Of a stretch of DNA of 64,000 nucleotides, positions 10,921 to 20,570 are shown one piece after another. The DNA is taken from the NCBI RefSeq assembly GCF_900115245.1, contig NZ_FOVT01000007.1, forward strand, positions 62,001 through 126,000. Reading direction: 5' to 3'. Below the pieces are notes generated by a model. The model ran no database searches and was not told the origin of the DNA. It saw only the letters and a program-made list of their open reading frames with translations. The first letter of the stretch is position 1. Each line of letters begins with the position of its first letter. Source of the stretch: Mesorhizobium sp. NFR06 (GTDB taxonomy: Bacteria; Pseudomonadota; Alphaproteobacteria; Rhizobiales; Rhizobiaceae). The position numbers and the translations under genes are program-made.

Positions 10921-12231
10921 TCAGTTGGTGCCTTTGCCGCCGCACTTGCCGGTGGCGACGTTGAAGTTGCCGCAGGACAGAGGCGCGCGCCAATCGGAGA
11001 TCAGGTTCTTGGAGTCCGGCAAGTAGTCCGACCATTCGTCGCCCATCACCAGGCCGGGCGTTTGCGAGACGGTCTCGAACTGGCCGTCGGCCTGGATTTC
11101 GCCGATCAGCACCGGCTTGGTGATGTGGTGGTTGGGCATCATCGTCGAATAGCCGCCGGTCAGGTTCGGCACGGAAACGCCGACCATGGCGTCGATGACC
11201 TTGTCGGGATCGGTGGTACCGGCCTTCTCGACCGCCTTCACCCACATGTTGAAGCCGATGTAATGGGCTTCCATCGGGTCGTTGGTGGTGCGCTTTTCGT
11301 TCTTGATGAACTTGTGCCAGTCGTCGATGAACTTCTTGTTTTCGGGCGTGTCGACGCTCTCGAAATAGTTCCAGGCGGCGAGATGGCCGACAAGCGGCCC
11401 GGTGTCGAGGCCGGCCAGTTCTTCCTCGCCGACCGAGAAGGCCATGACCGGGATGTCCTCGGCCTTGATGCCCTGGTTGCCGAGTTCTTTGTAGAACGGC
11501 ACGTTGGCGTCGCCGTTGACGGTCGACACGACGGCCGTCTTCTTGCCGGCCGAGCCGAATTTCTTGATCGCCGAAACCTCGGTCTGCCAGTCGGAGAAGC
11601 CGAACGGCGTGTAGTTGACCATGATGTCCTCGGCCGGCACGCCCTTCGACTTCAGATACGCTTCGAGGATCTTGTTGGTGGTGCGCGGATAGACGTAATC
11701 GGTGCCTTCGAGCACCCAGCGCTTCACTGAGCCGCCATCGGCGCTCATCAGATAGTCGACGGCAGGAATGGCCTGCTGGTTCGGAGCGGCACCCGTGTAG
11801 AAGACGTTGCGCTCGCTCTCTTCGCCCTCATACTGGACGGGATAGAAGAGGATGTTGTCGAGCTCGGAGAACACCGGCAGCACCGACTTGCGCGACACCG
11901 AGGTCCAGCAGCCGAAAACGGCCGCGACCTTGTCCTTCGAGATCAGCTCGCGCGCCTTTTCCGCGAACAGCGGCCAGTTGGACGCCGGATCGACGACCAC
12001 GGCTTCGAGCTTCTTGCCGAGCAGCCCGCCCTTGGCGTTCTGCTCCTCGATCAGCATCAGCATGACGTCTTTCAGCGTCGTCTCCGAAATCGCCATTGTC
12101 CCCGACAGCGAATGGAGGATGCCGACCTTGATCGTATCCTCGGCCGCCTTGGCGGAAGCCGACGCCAGCAGGCCGGCGGCGACGACGCCTGCGGACAGGA
12201 TCTTTGTTATTTTGGCGAAGTTACCCCTCAT
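10921..12231 (-). CDS. urtA: urea ABC transporter substrate-binding protein UrtA
   Basis: This 436-residue periplasmic binding protein has an N-terminal signal peptide (about residues 1-29, ending ASASAKA). The mature protein begins with EDTIKVGILHSLSGTMAISE, as expected for UrtA of the LivK/AmiC fold. FGCWTSVSRKSVLPVFE-type and YPVQYEGEE segments are also typical. The ATG has a GGGAG ribosome site eight bases upstream. A sigma-54 promoter lies about 45 bp upstream, so the operon is probably under NtrC/nitrogen control. Confidence 0.95.
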   Translation of the reverse strand: MRGNFAKITKILSAGVVAAGLLASASAKAAEDTIKVGILHSLSGTMAISETTLKDVMLMLIEEQNAKGGLLGKKLEAVVVDPASNWPLFAEKARELISKDKVAAVFGCWTSVSRKSVLPVFSELDNILFYPVQYEGEESERNVFYTGAAPNQQAIPAVDYLMSADGGSVKRWVLEGTDYVYPRTTNKILEAYLKSKGVPAEDIMVNYTPFGFSDWQTEVSAIKKFGSAGKKTAVVSTVNGDANVPFYKELGNQGIKAEDIPVMAFSVGEEELAGLDTGPLVGHLAAWNYFESVDTPENKKFIDDWHKFIKNEKRTTNDPMEAHYIGFNMWVKAVEKAGTTDPDKVIDAMVGVSVPNLTGGYSTMMPNHHITKPVLIGEIQADGQFETVSQTPGLVMGDEWSDYLPDSKNLISDWRAPLSCGNFNVATGKCGGKGTN

Positions 12232-12276
12232 ATGACACACTCCCAAGCTGGTTGCTTTGCACCGCAACATAAGCAG

Positions 12277-12292
12277 TGCAAGCGACGTGCCA
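12277..12292 (-). promoter_or_regulatory. sigma-54 promoter of the urtABCDE operon
   Basis: Read on the minus strand the site is TGGCAC-GTCGC-TTGCA, a perfect match to the RpoN consensus TGGCAC-N5-TTGCW with GG and GC at the -24/-12 positions. It is placed so that transcription would begin about 30 to 35 bases before the urtA start codon. This agrees with known nitrogen regulation of urea transport. I could not identify a clear NtrC site further upstream. Confidence 0.85.
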
Positions 12293-12537
12293 GACGGCAA
12301 TGCGCGAGGCAGCATTTCAGGATAACGAAGAGATTACAGACGTTTATCCGGTAGCCTGGAAACTTTCCCATCAGCTGCGCCGCAGCGACATTGAGAAAAG
12401 TTTACGCAACGCTGCCTAGATTTTGCCCAAATCGCAAGATTGCCTCATATTTCATCATGCGACCGAAGGCAGCTTACCGGCCCTGTTGCGGGATCATGGC
12501 AAAATGGGGCAAGGTCGCCGCGCAAACGAGCGACGTC

Positions 12538-12924
12538 ATGGCCTTACGCGTTATCCTGAGTTTCCTGATTCTTGTGTCCGCTACCGGCGGCGCTCGCGCC
12601 GATTTCGCCGACGGTAAGCTGCCCGACGGCACCTATCATTGCGAGGTCTACCTGCTCGGCCTGTTCCTCAATCTCGGCGACATCACCATCAGAGGCAATG
12701 TCTACAGTGGCCCGGTGACCTTTGGCGCTTCGGGAACCTACAACTACCAGATGAACGCCAATGGCGAGATCAGTTGGCTTGGTCCGCTCGGCGGCTACAC
12801 CAGCGGCGGCAATTCGATCTCGATGACCCAGGCGACGCTGGATGACCCAGGCGGCCCTTCCTTCGACATCATCATGAAGCAGCAGGACGGCGCCTTCACG
12901 GCCTCGACCTGCACCAAACGCTGA
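12538..12924 (+). CDS. small secreted protein, unknown function
   Basis: I do not recognise this 128-residue protein. Its N-terminus is a signal peptide (MALRVILSFLILVSATGGARA). The mature part is Gly/Ser/Thr-rich, with beta-type sequence (GTYHCEVYLLGLFLNLGDI, GPLGGYTSGGNSISMTQ) and two cysteines, one near the start and one close to the end, that could form a disulphide. It diverges from urtA across a 306-bp gap. An in-frame ATG 14 codons upstream is possible, but the signal peptide supports this start. Confidence 0.65.
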   Translation: MALRVILSFLILVSATGGARADFADGKLPDGTYHCEVYLLGLFLNLGDITIRGNVYSGPVTFGASGTYNYQMNANGEISWLGPLGGYTSGGNSISMTQATLDDPGGPSFDIIMKQQDGAFTASTCTKR

Positions 12925-12961
12925 TTGAAAAAAGGCGCGGAACCCGCTCGGGTCCCGCGCC
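12925..12961 (-). terminator. rho-independent terminator, GMC oxidoreductase operon
   Basis: A 12-bp GC-rich stem (GGCGCGGAACCC / GGGTCCCGCGCC, one mismatch, 4-nt loop) at 12934-12961 is followed on the minus strand by six T residues. It lies 18 bases after the oxidoreductase stop. Confidence 0.75.
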
Positions 12962-12978
12962 AGCAGGCAGTCGGGAGG

Positions 12979-14550
12979 TCAGATGCTTTTCGCCGACATC
13001 TGCGCGGCGATGTAGTCGGCCTGCCGGATCGCCAGCGTCACGATGGTGAGCGTCGGGTTTTCCGCCGCGCCGGTGGTGAACTGGCTGCCGTCGGAGACGA
13101 ACAGGTTCTTGATGTCGTGCGTCTGTCCATGCTTGTTGACGACGCCGTCTTCCGCCTTCTCGCTCATCCGGTTGGTGCCGAGATTGTGGGTCGAGGGATA
13201 AGGCGGCGTCGGGAAGGTCCGCGTCGCGCCGACCGCGGCATAGAGCGCCTGGCCCTGTTTGTAGGCATGGTCGCGCATGGCCGTATCGTTGGGATGGTCG
13301 TCGAAATGAACGTCGGCGATCGGCATGCCGTGCTCGTCCTTTTCGTTCTTATGCAGCGCGATGCGGTTTTCCTCGCGCGGCATGTCCTCGCCGACGATCC
13401 ACAGCCCCGCCATATGGTCATAATGGTCGAGCGCGGTGGTGAAGGAACGGCCCCAGCCGCCGGGGTTCAGGAAGGCCGCCATGAACGGCAGGCCGAGCGA
13501 CAGCGTCTCCATCTCATAGCCGCCGACGAAGCCGCGCGAGGGATCGTGGCGCGCCTCGTCGCGGATGATGCCGGCCATGGTGGTGCCGCGATACATATGC
13601 ACAGGCTTGTCGAAGATGGCGTAGACCGAGCCGGTCGTATGGCGCATGTAGTTCTTGCCTACCTGCCCGGAAGAATTGGCAAGCCCATGCGGGAATTTGG
13701 ACGACTCCGAATTGAGCAGCAGGCGTGGGCTCTCGATCGAATTGCCGGCGACCGCGACGACGCGGGCCTTCTGCTCCTTCAGCTTGCCGTCCTTGTCGGC
13801 ATAGACGACGCCGGTCACCTTGCCTGAAGCGTCATGGTTGATCTTGATCGCCATCGAGTTCGGCCGCACTTCCAAGTGGCCGGTCGCTTCGCCCTTCGGG
13901 ATTTCCGTATACAGCGTCGACCACTTGGCGCCCCATTTGCAGCCCTGGAAGCAGAAGCCCGTCTGTTGGCAGGAGTTGCGGTCGTCGCGCTCGACCGAAT
14001 TGATGGCCATGTTGCCGGTGTGGCATTCCTTGTAGCCGAGCTTGTCGGCGCCGGCCTTGAGCACCTTGAAGTTGTTGTTGCCCGGCAGCCGCGGCCAGTT
14101 GTTGGTGCCCGTGACGCCCATCTTGGCTTCGGCCTTGGCGTAATAGGGTTCCATCTCGGCGAGCATCACCGGCCAATCGAGGAGGTTCGCGCCCTTGACC
14201 TTGCCGTAGGTCGAGGCCGCCTTGAATTCATGCTCCTGGAAGCGCAGCGACGCGCCCGCCCAGTGCGTCGTCGAGCCGCCGACCGACTTGACGATCCAGG
14301 CCGGCAGGTTCGGGAAGTCCTTGGCCACCCGCCAGTCGCCCGACGTGGTGCGCTTGTCCTTCCAGGCAAGCTGGGCAAAGGAATCCCACTCGTCGTTGAT
14401 GAAGTCCTCATATTCGTGGCGGGCGCCCGCCTCGAGGATGACGACGTCAATGCCTTTCTGGGCGAGTTCGTTGCCGAGCGTGCCGCCGCCGGCGCCGGAG
14501 CCGATGATGACGACCACGCCGCCGTTGTTGAGATCAAATGATGCTGCCAT
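12979..14550 (-). CDS. GMC family oxidoreductase (gluconate 2-dehydrogenase-like large subunit)
   Basis: This 523-residue FAD enzyme of the glucose-methanol-choline family has the FAD-binding GSGAGGGTLGNELAQKG near residue 17 and the SVGGSTTHWAGASLRF motif. CQQTGFCFQGCKWGAKW is a cysteine-rich segment typical of the gluconate/sorbitol dehydrogenase large subunits. The C-terminal NLGTNRMS and TTGAAENPTLTIVTLAIR segments hold the active-site His/Asn region. It should oxidise a sugar, sugar acid or polyol. It has no signal peptide, so export would depend on the Tat signal of the next subunit, encoded just upstream. No cytochrome c subunit gene is nearby. Confidence 0.88.
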   Translation of the reverse strand: MAASFDLNNGGVVVIIGSGAGGGTLGNELAQKGIDVVILEAGARHEYEDFINDEWDSFAQLAWKDKRTTSGDWRVAKDFPNLPAWIVKSVGGSTTHWAGASLRFQEHEFKAASTYGKVKGANLLDWPVMLAEMEPYYAKAEAKMGVTGTNNWPRLPGNNNFKVLKAGADKLGYKECHTGNMAINSVERDDRNSCQQTGFCFQGCKWGAKWSTLYTEIPKGEATGHLEVRPNSMAIKINHDASGKVTGVVYADKDGKLKEQKARVVAVAGNSIESPRLLLNSESSKFPHGLANSSGQVGKNYMRHTTGSVYAIFDKPVHMYRGTTMAGIIRDEARHDPSRGFVGGYEMETLSLGLPFMAAFLNPGGWGRSFTTALDHYDHMAGLWIVGEDMPREENRIALHKNEKDEHGMPIADVHFDDHPNDTAMRDHAYKQGQALYAAVGATRTFPTPPYPSTHNLGTNRMSEKAEDGVVNKHGQTHDIKNLFVSDGSQFTTGAAENPTLTIVTLAIRQADYIAAQMSAKSI

Positions 14551-14599
14551 GGTTTCCTCCCATGAAATCTATCGAAAAGCGGTTCGAGGACAGAGCGGC

Positions 14600-15148
14600 T
14601 CAGAGCCACTCGATGTCGTTGAAGCCGCGCGCGATGTAGCCACCCTTGGAGTAGGACTCGCCCTCGTAACCGAAGATCGGCCACACCTCCTTCTGGTTGT
14701 AGAGGCTGACGACAAGGCCGCCGCGCACCGCCTGGAAGAATGGCGTCTTTTCGATGTCTGTAAGCAGCGCGACCCGCTGCTCTTCCCAGCCGAGCCCCCG
14801 GTAGCCGCCCTTGCCTGCCCTCTTATCGAGATCGGCGATGCCGTGCTCGATCAGTTCCTTGTGGGCCGGATCCTTGGCGGCCGTCTCGTCATGGCCCTTG
14901 ACGGCAATGGCGTAGTATTTGTCCGGCACCTGGTCGTGCGGATAGATGTCGCGCGCCACCTGGATCAGCGTCGCCATCGTCTCGGGTTTCAGCGCCGAGG
15001 TTTCGAGACCCCAGGCGTGTTCGGGGCTGATGACGGCGCTGCCGGAGATGATGAGCAGCGCGCCCGCGCCGCCGCGCTTGAGAAGCTCGCGCCGCGAAAG
15101 CCCAACTTTCTTCTCGTAGCCCGGTTTCTTCTCGTAAACTGTGACCAT
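14600..15148 (-). CDS. gluconate 2-dehydrogenase subunit 3 family protein
   Basis: This 182-residue small subunit partners the downstream GMC oxidoreductase. It has a twin-arginine signal (SRRELLKRGGAGALLIISG, about residues 16-34). The subunit-3 domain follows, with ETMATLIQVARDIYPHDQVPDKYY and YNQKEVWPIFGYEGES. In this family it escorts the flavoprotein through the Tat pathway and contributes to the periplasmic complex. The start ATG is preceded by GGGAGGAAATC, a strong ribosome site. A longer upstream frame overlaps the glyoxalase gene and is not coding. Confidence 0.88.
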   Translation of the reverse strand: MVTVYEKKPGYEKKVGLSRRELLKRGGAGALLIISGSAVISPEHAWGLETSALKPETMATLIQVARDIYPHDQVPDKYYAIAVKGHDETAAKDPAHKELIEHGIADLDKRAGKGGYRGLGWEEQRVALLTDIEKTPFFQAVRGGLVVSLYNQKEVWPIFGYEGESYSKGGYIARGFNDIEWL

Positions 15149-15224
15149 GATTTCCTCCCTGCTTGCTGTTCGCATCCGAAGATGCCGTTGCTGGCGCCGC
15201 GCCGGTCCGCGGCCTATTTGTCGC

Positions 15225-15620
15225 CTATTGGAAGCGCCCTCCTCGCTGCAGGACCTCGATCTTGTAGCCGTCGGGGTCTTCGATGAAGAAAAAGCGGGCG
15301 AAGAGCGCTCCATCGCGGTTGAATTCCACGATCTTCCGCGGATTGAACCCGAGCGCGCCGAGCCGGTCGTGCTCGCTGTCCAGATCGGCCACCGAAACCG
15401 CGAGATGCCCGTAGCCGTCGCCGAGCGCATAGGGCTCGGTGCGCCCCTTGTTGACGGTCAGTTCCAGCTCGAACGGCGAGTCGGCGTTGCTGAGATAGAT
15501 GAGCGTGAAGGTCTCGAACTCGAGCCGCTGCGCGACCTTCAGGCCGAAGGCCTTGCCGTAGAAATCGACGGACCGCGCCTCGTCGAGGACCCTGATCATG
15601 GAATGGATCGTCTTCGCCAA
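15225..15620 (-). CDS. glyoxalase family protein (lactoylglutathione lyase-like)
   Basis: This 131-residue VOC-fold protein resembles GloA. It contains HSMIRVLDEARSVDFYGKAFGL at the N-terminus, ELELTVNKG, YGHLAVSVADLD and FIEDPDGYKIEVLQ. The His, Glu, His and Glu metal ligands of glyoxalase I are at the expected places. It should isomerise the methylglyoxal-glutathione adduct or a related substrate. I chose the TTG start (giving MAKTIHSMIRVL) because GGAG lies six bases before it; the next ATG would cut into the first strand. Confidence 0.85.
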   Translation of the reverse strand: MAKTIHSMIRVLDEARSVDFYGKAFGLKVAQRLEFETFTLIYLSNADSPFELELTVNKGRTEPYALGDGYGHLAVSVADLDSEHDRLGALGFNPRKIVEFNRDGALFARFFFIEDPDGYKIEVLQRGGRFQ

Positions 15621-15859
15621 CTCGGACTCCGCGGCTTTTCTTGGCTTTCGAAGCCGATTATGCGCGCCAGCGAAAAAATGTGGTGGCAGCCGATTACCAC
15701 GCATGGGGCTGGAAAACCGGTAGTCTCGCGCCCGTTTTAAGGACGAAAGTCTGATTGCCGTTGCCGGCCGTCGGATCGAAGATGACCAGCGCAGGCAGTG
15801 TTCAAAAGGCGCCAACCCACGCAATCGGCGCCCAAGACCAACAACAACGGGAGGTAACG

Positions 15860-16165
15860 ATGTGCAGAGTCTTCGCCGGGCAGGACCCGGAAGGCTACCG
15901 GCAGATCAACCGGTCGATCCGCATCGACGGCCATTCGACCAGTATCCAGCTCGAGGCGACGTTCTGGGATCTGCTAGACGAAATTGCCGACAGCCAGGGG
16001 CTGACGACACCGAAATTCATCTCGAAACTCTATGACGAGGCGATCGAGATCAACGGCCAGATCCCCAACTTCGCTTCCATGCTGCGTACGACCTGTGCGC
16101 TCTATCTGCGGGGCCACCGCCCCAACGTGCGGGAGCAGGCTGCATTGAAGCGGGAAGCCGCCTAG
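15860..16165 (+). CDS. ribbon-helix-helix domain protein (RHH_4 type)
   Basis: This 101-residue protein has the core RSIRIDGHSTSIQLEATFWDLLDEIA, matching the ribbon-helix-helix fold of the RHH_4 group common in alphaproteobacteria. It is probably a DNA-binding regulator, though targets are unknown. The ATG follows a strong GGGAGGT ribosome site. Its 3' end overlaps that of the convergent phosphorylase gene by four bases. Confidence 0.8.
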   Translation: MCRVFAGQDPEGYRQINRSIRIDGHSTSIQLEATFWDLLDEIADSQGLTTPKFISKLYDEAIEINGQIPNFASMLRTTCALYLRGHRPNVREQAALKREAA

Positions 16166-16869
16166 CTTTCGGCCGCGACTTCCAGTGCCAGCCGCGTCAT
16201 GTCGGTGAAAAGCGCCTGCCGTTCCGAGTAGGCGGTCTGCTCCTCGGTGACGACATGGTCGACCACAGTGAGGAGCGACAAGGCGCGCGCGCCGAAATGC
16301 GCCGCGATGCGGTAGAGCGCGCTGGTCTCCATGTCGACCGCCAGCGCTCCGAGCGCCCTCGGCTCGTCGAACCGCGCGCGGCCGTCGGGATGGTGGAACA
16401 CGTCGCTGCAGACCGTCAGCCCCGTGCTGCAGGCGATGCCGAGATCGGCCGCGCGTTGCAGCGCCAGCGCGTGGAGCGCCTGGTCCGGTCCCGCCGGCTG
16501 GTATAGTCCGAACACCTGTCCGCTGATTGCCCCCTCGGCCCGCACGGCGCCGGAAATAACGACGCTGCGCAGCGCGACGTCCTCGCTCAGAGCGCCGCAT
16601 GTGCCGGTGCGGATCAGCGTCTTGACGCCATGATAGTCGAGCAATTCGTGGGCATAGATGAGGAACGATGAAACGCCGATGCCGGTTGCCTGGATACTGA
16701 CCGGCTTGCCGCGGAACCTGCCGGTGAAGCCGAGGGCGCCCCTGCGGCGGTTGACGCAGCGCGGCGCTTCGAGAAAGGTTTCAGCCATCCAACGGGCGCG
16801 CTCGGGATCGCCCGGCAACAGCACCGTTTCGCCATAATCCCCCCGGCCCGCCTCGATATGCGGCGTCAC
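16162..16869 (-). CDS. purine-nucleoside/uridine phosphorylase family protein
   Basis: This 235-residue nucleoside phosphorylase has a DeoD/Udp-type core. Visible motifs are [19 protein letters not shown] (phosphate site), [28 protein letters not shown] and [28 protein letters not shown], the last containing the ribose-binding Met-Glu. It should cleave a nucleoside with phosphate during salvage; base specificity cannot be told from sequence. The start is GTG with GGGGGTGG upstream. Confidence 0.85.
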   Translation of the reverse strand: MTPHIEAGRGDYGETVLLPGDPERARWMAETFLEAPRCVNRRRGALGFTGRFRGKPVSIQATGIGVSSFLIYAHELLDYHGVKTLIRTGTCGALSEDVALRSVVISGAVRAEGAISGQVFGLYQPAGPDQALHALALQRAADLGIACSTGLTVCSDVFHHPDGRARFDEPRALGALAVDMETSALYRIAAHFGARALSLLTVVDHVVTEEQTAYSERQALFTDMTRLALEVAAES

Positions 16870-16945
16870 GCGCTACCACCCCCATGATAGACCAATCCGA
16901 GCAGCATCATGGCAGGGCCGCCGCAATGTGCAAGCGCTAGCTTTT

Positions 16946-19531
16946 TTAGGATTCCAGCACGTCCTTGACGATTGTCGCCAGTTGCTTGAGCGAGAACGGT
17001 TTGGGCAGGAAACCGAAATGCGCGTCGGCCGGCAGGTTCTTGGCGAAGGCGTCCTCGGCATAGCCCGAAACGAACACGAACTTGATGTCCGGCTGGCGCT
17101 TGCGCAGCTCGCCGAGCAATGTCGGCCCGTCCATCTCCGGCATCACCACGTCGGACACGACGATATCGACCTTGCCGCCGAGCGCCTCGAACACTTCCAG
17201 CGCCTCGACGCCGGATGACGCCTCGTGGACGGTGTAGCCGCGCGAGATCAGCGCCCTGACGCCGCCCATGCGCACGGCGTCTTCGTCCTCGACCAGAAGC
17301 ACGGTGGCCGAGCCGGAAAGGTCCTTGACCGTGTCGGCCGGCTTGGCCGGCACCGCCGCCGCGGTTACCGCCGCCTCGCCGGGCTCGGCCTGCTTCTTCA
17401 CCTCGGCAATATGGCGCGGCAGGAAGATACGGAACACAGTGCCCTTGCCGACTTCGGAATCGCAGTAGATGAAGCCGCCGGTCTGCTTGATGATGCCGTA
17501 GACCATGGACAGGCCCAGGCCGGTGCCCTTGCCCACTTCCTTGGTCGTGAAGAACGGCTCGAAGATCTTCTTCAGCACGTCGGGCGCGATGCCGCTTCCG
17601 GTGTCCTCGACATCGACGAGCACATAGTCGGCCGGTGTCAGTTCGCGATAGGCGAAGGACTTGCATTCGTCGGCCGCGACGTTGCGGGTGCGCACGGTGA
17701 GATCGCCGCCGTTCGGCATGGCGTCGCGCGCATTGACGGCGAGATTGACCACCACCTGCTCGAACTGGCCGATATCGACCTTGACCGGCCACAGATCGCG
17801 ACCGTGGTCGATCTTCAGCTTGATGTCGTTGCCGACAAGGCGGGCGAGCAGCATTCTGAGATCGGCCAGAACGTCGGTCAGGTTGAGCACCTCCGGCCGC
17901 AGCGTCTGCTTGCGCGAGAAGGCCAGCAATTGCCGCACCAGCGAGGCCGCCCGGTTGGCGTTCTGCTTGATGTTCATGATGTCGGGGAAGGACGGATCCG
18001 ACGGCCGGTGGTTCGTCAAGAGAAGATCGGACGCCATGATGATGGCGGTGAGCACATTGTTGAAGTCATGCGCTATGCCGCCAGCGAGTTGGCCGACCGC
18101 CTGCATCTTCTGGCTCTGCGCCATCTGCCCCTCGAGCGCCTTCTGCTCGGTGATGTCGACCGCATAGACGATCGCCGATTCCTCGGCGCCTTCACCGCCT
18201 GCGCTGTCGGCGACGGCGTTGACGTAAAAGCGGATGTGGCGCTCTTCATTGCCCGGCAACACGGAGTCGATGGGCTCGATATTGGCCTGCCGCTGCCGGG
18301 CCTTCTCGAAGGCCGCGGCGAAAGCCGGCCGGTCGCGTTCGTGAACGATGGTTTCGAACCGCACCCGCCGGTCGACGGCATCGCGGTCCACCACGGACGA
18401 AAACAGCTGCAGGAACGGCGCGTTGGTGCGCAGGATACGCCCTTTCGCATCGACACCGGCAATCGCCATCGGCGTCGAGTTGAAGAAGCGGGTGAAGCGA
18501 ACCTCGGAGGCCCGCAGTTCCGCCGAAGCGTCCTCGCCCTGGGTGCGGTTGAGCACGATCGTGCGCGTCGGGCCGTTGACGCCTTCGCGGCTTGCGGAAA
18601 CCCGGTGCATGAAGCGCACCGGCAGCGCCTGCCCGCTCATGGTCGTGAGGTCGAGGTCGATAACGGCGTTGCGGGTGGTGCCGGGGTCGGCCTTGACCGA
18701 ACGGACCAGCGCCATGCCGTCGCCGGCGATGATTTCCGGCAGCGTGATGGCGCCCGGCGTGAAACTGGCAAGGTCGACGCCGAGCCACTCGGCGAGCGTG
18801 GCGTTGATATAGGTGACGCGGCCTTCCTGATCGGCCGAAAAGAACCCGGCCGGCGCATGGTCGAGATGGTCGATGGCTTGCTGCAGATCGAGAAAGAAAC
18901 GCTCCTGCTCCGCGCGTTCCTGCGAAATGTCGGCGAGCTGCCAGGCCAGCATCGGCAGCCTTTGCCCGGGCATGCTGAAGGCGCGGGCGCGGGCGCGATA
19001 CCAGCGCGCGCCGGGCTCTGAGCCCGGCTTGATCGACTGCGCCAGGCGGAACTCGCCGTCACCCGCCTGGCCGTCGCGAAGACCAGACGCCAGCCGGTAG
19101 ATCGTCATCGAAGCCTCGGGAACGTCCGACAGCAGCCCTTCGACCGTCTTGAGATCGGCGGCCGACGCAGCGCCCGTCATGTCGGCATAGGCGCGATTGG
19201 CATAGACGACGCGGCCCTTGGTGTCGGTAACCAGGAGGCCCTGCGACATGGAGTCGACAAAGGCCTTCGACAATTCGTCGCCGGTCGAACGCGGCGCGAT
19301 CTGCACGAAGCCGATCGCCGTCGCGAACAGGAAGCCGACGCCTATCATGGCCAGCACGCCGAGCATGCCGAGCAGGAAAGGATCGCCGAGGCGCTCGCGG
19401 AAAAGGCCGAAGACGATCGCGGCGCCGGTCAGCACGACGATGAAGACGATGAGCCTGGTGACGGCGCCCGGACGCGTGTTCTGGTCGACGATCGGTACCG
19501 GATAGAAATCGCCGCGCGCTTCCTTGGCCAT
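16946..19531 (-). CDS. cckA: cell-cycle hybrid histidine kinase CckA
   Basis: This 861-residue membrane hybrid kinase has two transmembrane helices (about residues 26-45 and 52-75) and PAS domains between roughly 85 and 460. The dimerisation/phosphoacceptor segment is [17 protein letters not shown], with His488. An HATPase_c domain ([33 protein letters not shown]) and a C-terminal receiver with the phosphoacceptor Asp794 ([11 protein letters not shown]) follow. In alphaproteobacteria CckA phosphorylates ChpT and so controls CtrA and the cell cycle. Divergence from a FliO-like gene and nearby dksA supports this assignment over a generic hybrid kinase. Confidence 0.93.
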   Translation of the reverse strand: MAKEARGDFYPVPIVDQNTRPGAVTRLIVFIVVLTGAAIVFGLFRERLGDPFLLGMLGVLAMIGVGFLFATAIGFVQIAPRSTGDELSKAFVDSMSQGLLVTDTKGRVVYANRAYADMTGAASAADLKTVEGLLSDVPEASMTIYRLASGLRDGQAGDGEFRLAQSIKPGSEPGARWYRARARAFSMPGQRLPMLAWQLADISQERAEQERFFLDLQQAIDHLDHAPAGFFSADQEGRVTYINATLAEWLGVDLASFTPGAITLPEIIAGDGMALVRSVKADPGTTRNAVIDLDLTTMSGQALPVRFMHRVSASREGVNGPTRTIVLNRTQGEDASAELRASEVRFTRFFNSTPMAIAGVDAKGRILRTNAPFLQLFSSVVDRDAVDRRVRFETIVHERDRPAFAAAFEKARQRQANIEPIDSVLPGNEERHIRFYVNAVADSAGGEGAEESAIVYAVDITEQKALEGQMAQSQKMQAVGQLAGGIAHDFNNVLTAIIMASDLLLTNHRPSDPSFPDIMNIKQNANRAASLVRQLLAFSRKQTLRPEVLNLTDVLADLRMLLARLVGNDIKLKIDHGRDLWPVKVDIGQFEQVVVNLAVNARDAMPNGGDLTVRTRNVAADECKSFAYRELTPADYVLVDVEDTGSGIAPDVLKKIFEPFFTTKEVGKGTGLGLSMVYGIIKQTGGFIYCDSEVGKGTVFRIFLPRHIAEVKKQAEPGEAAVTAAAVPAKPADTVKDLSGSATVLLVEDEDAVRMGGVRALISRGYTVHEASSGVEALEVFEALGGKVDIVVSDVVMPEMDGPTLLGELRKRQPDIKFVFVSGYAEDAFAKNLPADAHFGFLPKPFSLKQLATIVKDVLES

Positions 19532-19655
19532 GTTCCCCCTGCTCGTGATTCCGGTGTCCGATGGGCGCGGACGGTCGGTTGAATCACATTCTCCTGTAAC
19601 GGAAAAGACCCCGGCGGCAAATGTCCGATAAAATCAACGATTCACGTTTCAAACT

Positions 19656-19677
19656 GTTCACGATAGGTGATGTGAAC
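19656..19677. promoter_or_regulatory. dyad GTTCAC-N10-GTGAAC between cckA and fliO-like gene
   Basis: This perfect 6-bp inverted repeat with a 10-bp spacer lies in the divergent promoter region, 62 bp upstream of the fliO-like start. The left half-site TTCACG also occurs 17 bp earlier. It may be a regulator binding site; no known regulator is identified. Confidence 0.4.
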
Positions 19678-19738
19678 TTGCGGCGGGCCGCCACCGCGGT
19701 CTAGTGTCGCTCACCTCAAAAGGCGATTGGGTGCACCG

Positions 19739-20461
19739 ATGCTGCAGTGGCTGGATAACGTGGCGGGTCCGGGTTATGTCGCTGCGATCCTGTGGACGTT
19801 CGCGGCGCTCGTTTTGCTTGTTGTCGTCCTGCTCGTGATCAAGGTGGTTCGCAACCTGACCTTCGGCACCTTCGTGGCCGGCGGCAGAAATCGCAAGACG
19901 CGTCTTGCGGTCATGGACGCCACCGCCGTGGACAGCCACCGCCGGCTGGTGCTGGTGCGTCGCGACGACATCGAGCACCTGATCCTGATCGGCGGACCGA
20001 CCGATGTCGTGGTCGAGCGCGATATAAGGCTTGCCGCGCCGCGCCGCCCGGCGTTGACCGGCGACAGCGGCCAGCAGCAGGCAACCGCCGCGCCACGCCC
20101 GCGCGCGCCGCAACCGGCACCGGCTCCCGCGCCAGTCAGGCAGCCACCGCCGCCTGCCGCGCAACCGGCTGTCGCCACACATCCGCGTGCGCCGGCGCCT
20201 GCACCTGCACCCAGGCCGGTGGAGCCGAGCCAACCGACGGCGAAGGTCATGCCGCTGCCGAGCTACGGGACAACGAACGGCAGCACCAGGCACACGCCGC
20301 CGCCCTCAAACGATTCCATCGACGACACGCTGATGCACGAACTCGAGACTTCTCTCGAGGAGTCGCATTCCCAGCCGGCAATCGGCAAGCCGGCGGCCAA
20401 GCCTTCGCTCGACGACGAGATGACCAAGCTTCTTGGCGAGTTGGGCAGCCACAAGCGCTGA
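19739..20461 (+). CDS. FliO-like flagellar biosynthesis family protein
   Basis: This 240-residue protein has one N-terminal membrane helix (about residues 12-35, VAAILWTFAALVLLVVVLLVIKVV). A compact FliO-type domain follows (KTRLAVMDATAVDSHRRLVLVRRDDIEHLILIGG). Then come a long Pro/Ala-rich disordered stretch (about 105-185) and a short acidic helical C-terminus. FliO helps assemble the flagellar export gate, but no other flagellar genes are near, so an independent role is possible. The ATG is preferred to a TTG four codons earlier. Confidence 0.75.
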   Translation: MLQWLDNVAGPGYVAAILWTFAALVLLVVVLLVIKVVRNLTFGTFVAGGRNRKTRLAVMDATAVDSHRRLVLVRRDDIEHLILIGGPTDVVVERDIRLAAPRRPALTGDSGQQQATAAPRPRAPQPAPAPAPVRQPPPPAAQPAVATHPRAPAPAPAPRPVEPSQPTAKVMPLPSYGTTNGSTRHTPPPSNDSIDDTLMHELETSLEESHSQPAIGKPAAKPSLDDEMTKLLGELGSHKR

Positions 20462-20517
20462 CCGAACACCGGCTTGCCGGCTCAGGCGAGCCTTTTCACG
20501 CCCTTGGTATCGAAAAC

Positions 20518-20545
20518 AAAAATGGCCGGAAATCCGGCCATTTTT
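20518..20545. terminator. bidirectional terminator between fliO-like gene and dksA
   Basis: The symmetrical stem AAAAATGGCCGG / CCGGCCATTTTT has a short loop and A/T tracts on both sides. It lies between two convergent genes and can serve both. Confidence 0.88.
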
Positions 20546-20570
20546 GACGTTCCTTGCTAGTCGCTTCGCG

